Below are positions 5,053 to 5,208 of a DNA stretch of 5,208 bases, one piece after another. A model generated the notes under the pieces. It worked only from the letters and a program-made list of their open reading frames with translations. It made no database searches and was not told the origin of the DNA. Source of the DNA: Gemmatimonadota bacterium. Its GTDB lineage: Bacteria > Latescibacterota > UBA2968 > UBA8231. The translations under genes and the position numbers were made by a program. The stretch lies in contig JAPOZF010000683.1 of NCBI GenBank assembly GCA_026706165.1, forward strand, positions 1 to 5,208, written 5' to 3'. Within the stretch, counting starts at the first letter, position 1. Each line of letters starts with the position of its first letter.

Positions 5053-5208
5053 ATGAAGGCATTCGCCCGGATTCCCTCGGAGCTGCCGCGGTCGGGGATC
5101 CGGGAAATCATGGACCTCGCCTGGGCGACCGAGGGGGCGATCCACCTCGAGGTCGGCCAGCCTGACTTCGACACCCCGGAACACATCGTCGAAGCGGCCT
5201 GCCGCGGC
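5053..5208 (+). CDS. PLP-dependent class I/II aminotransferase, N-terminal part
   Basis: The first 52 codons of a gene cut by the window edge; no stop is seen. The opening residues are typical of fold-type I aminotransferases of the aspartate/aromatic group. They include SGIREI (14-19), matching the substrate-side N-terminal segment, then IHLEVGQPDFDTPEHIVEAA (30-49) with the family's GxPDFxTP motif at 35-42. The PLP-binding lysine would lie beyond the window. ATG 5053 is chosen because the conserved N-terminal segment begins directly after it; ATG 5110 would remove it. GAAGG lies only one base before the ATG, so translation may depend on ribosomes finishing the dehydrogenase-like gene, whose stop is four bases upstream. 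The amino donor cannot be told from this fragment; aspartate, alanine or an aromatic amino acid are all possible. Confidence 0.85.
   Translation, partial: MKAFARIPSELPRSGIREIMDLAWATEGAIHLEVGQPDFDTPEHIVEAACRG

Noticed and set aside
4218..5186. Minus-strand frame of 322 codons opposite the dehydrogenase-like gene
   Set aside because: Antisense of a gene with clear Rossmann and family motifs. The Val/Gly/Asp-rich product is typical of the complement of GC-rich coding DNA.

Overview
The window is GC-rich (about two-thirds G+C by eye, with strong G/C preference at third codon positions). It looks like an ordinary chromosomal segment of a Gram-negative, probably uncultured or poorly sampled bacterium. 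Apolipoprotein N-acyltransferase implies lipoprotein maturation, typically in bacteria with an outer membrane. The wording of TatC (an EMPFLDHLEELRW start and a long first periplasmic loop) is not that of enteric proteobacteria. No gene allows a phylum to be named. There are no tRNA or rRNA genes, IS elements, CRISPR arrays, phage genes or other signs of mobility.

Layout: positions 1-196 hold no recognisable gene but carry a good sigma70-type promoter and a GC palindrome ahead of lnt (197-1765, +). Facing lnt across 111 bases is a single gene on the minus strand (1877-2599) for an RraA / HMG-aldolase-family protein. Then come about 530 bases without a recognisable gene (2600-3131), holding a possible promoter and two small, possibly translated reading frames that end just before tatC (3132-4061, +). 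After 192 noncoding bases with a GC stem-loop and a likely promoter comes a two-gene transcription unit: an aspartate-dehydrogenase-like oxidoreductase (4254-5048, +) and, four bases later, the start of a PLP-dependent class I/II aminotransferase (5053 to the window end).

Function: lnt and tatC are envelope housekeeping genes (lipoprotein N-acylation and folded-protein export). The aldolase-like, dehydrogenase-like and aminotransferase genes are small-molecule carbon/nitrogen metabolism. The dehydrogenase and aminotransferase are close enough to be co-transcribed and may act on the same amino acid / oxo-acid pair. The aldolase-like gene is on the other strand and separated by tatC, so any link to them is speculative.

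The least expected observations are three. The dehydrogenase-like protein appears to lack the family's catalytic histidine. TatC has an enlarged first periplasmic loop, no Shine-Dalgarno site and no tatA/tatB beside it. Two small frames lie in the tatC leader. I see no convincing new multi-gene system.
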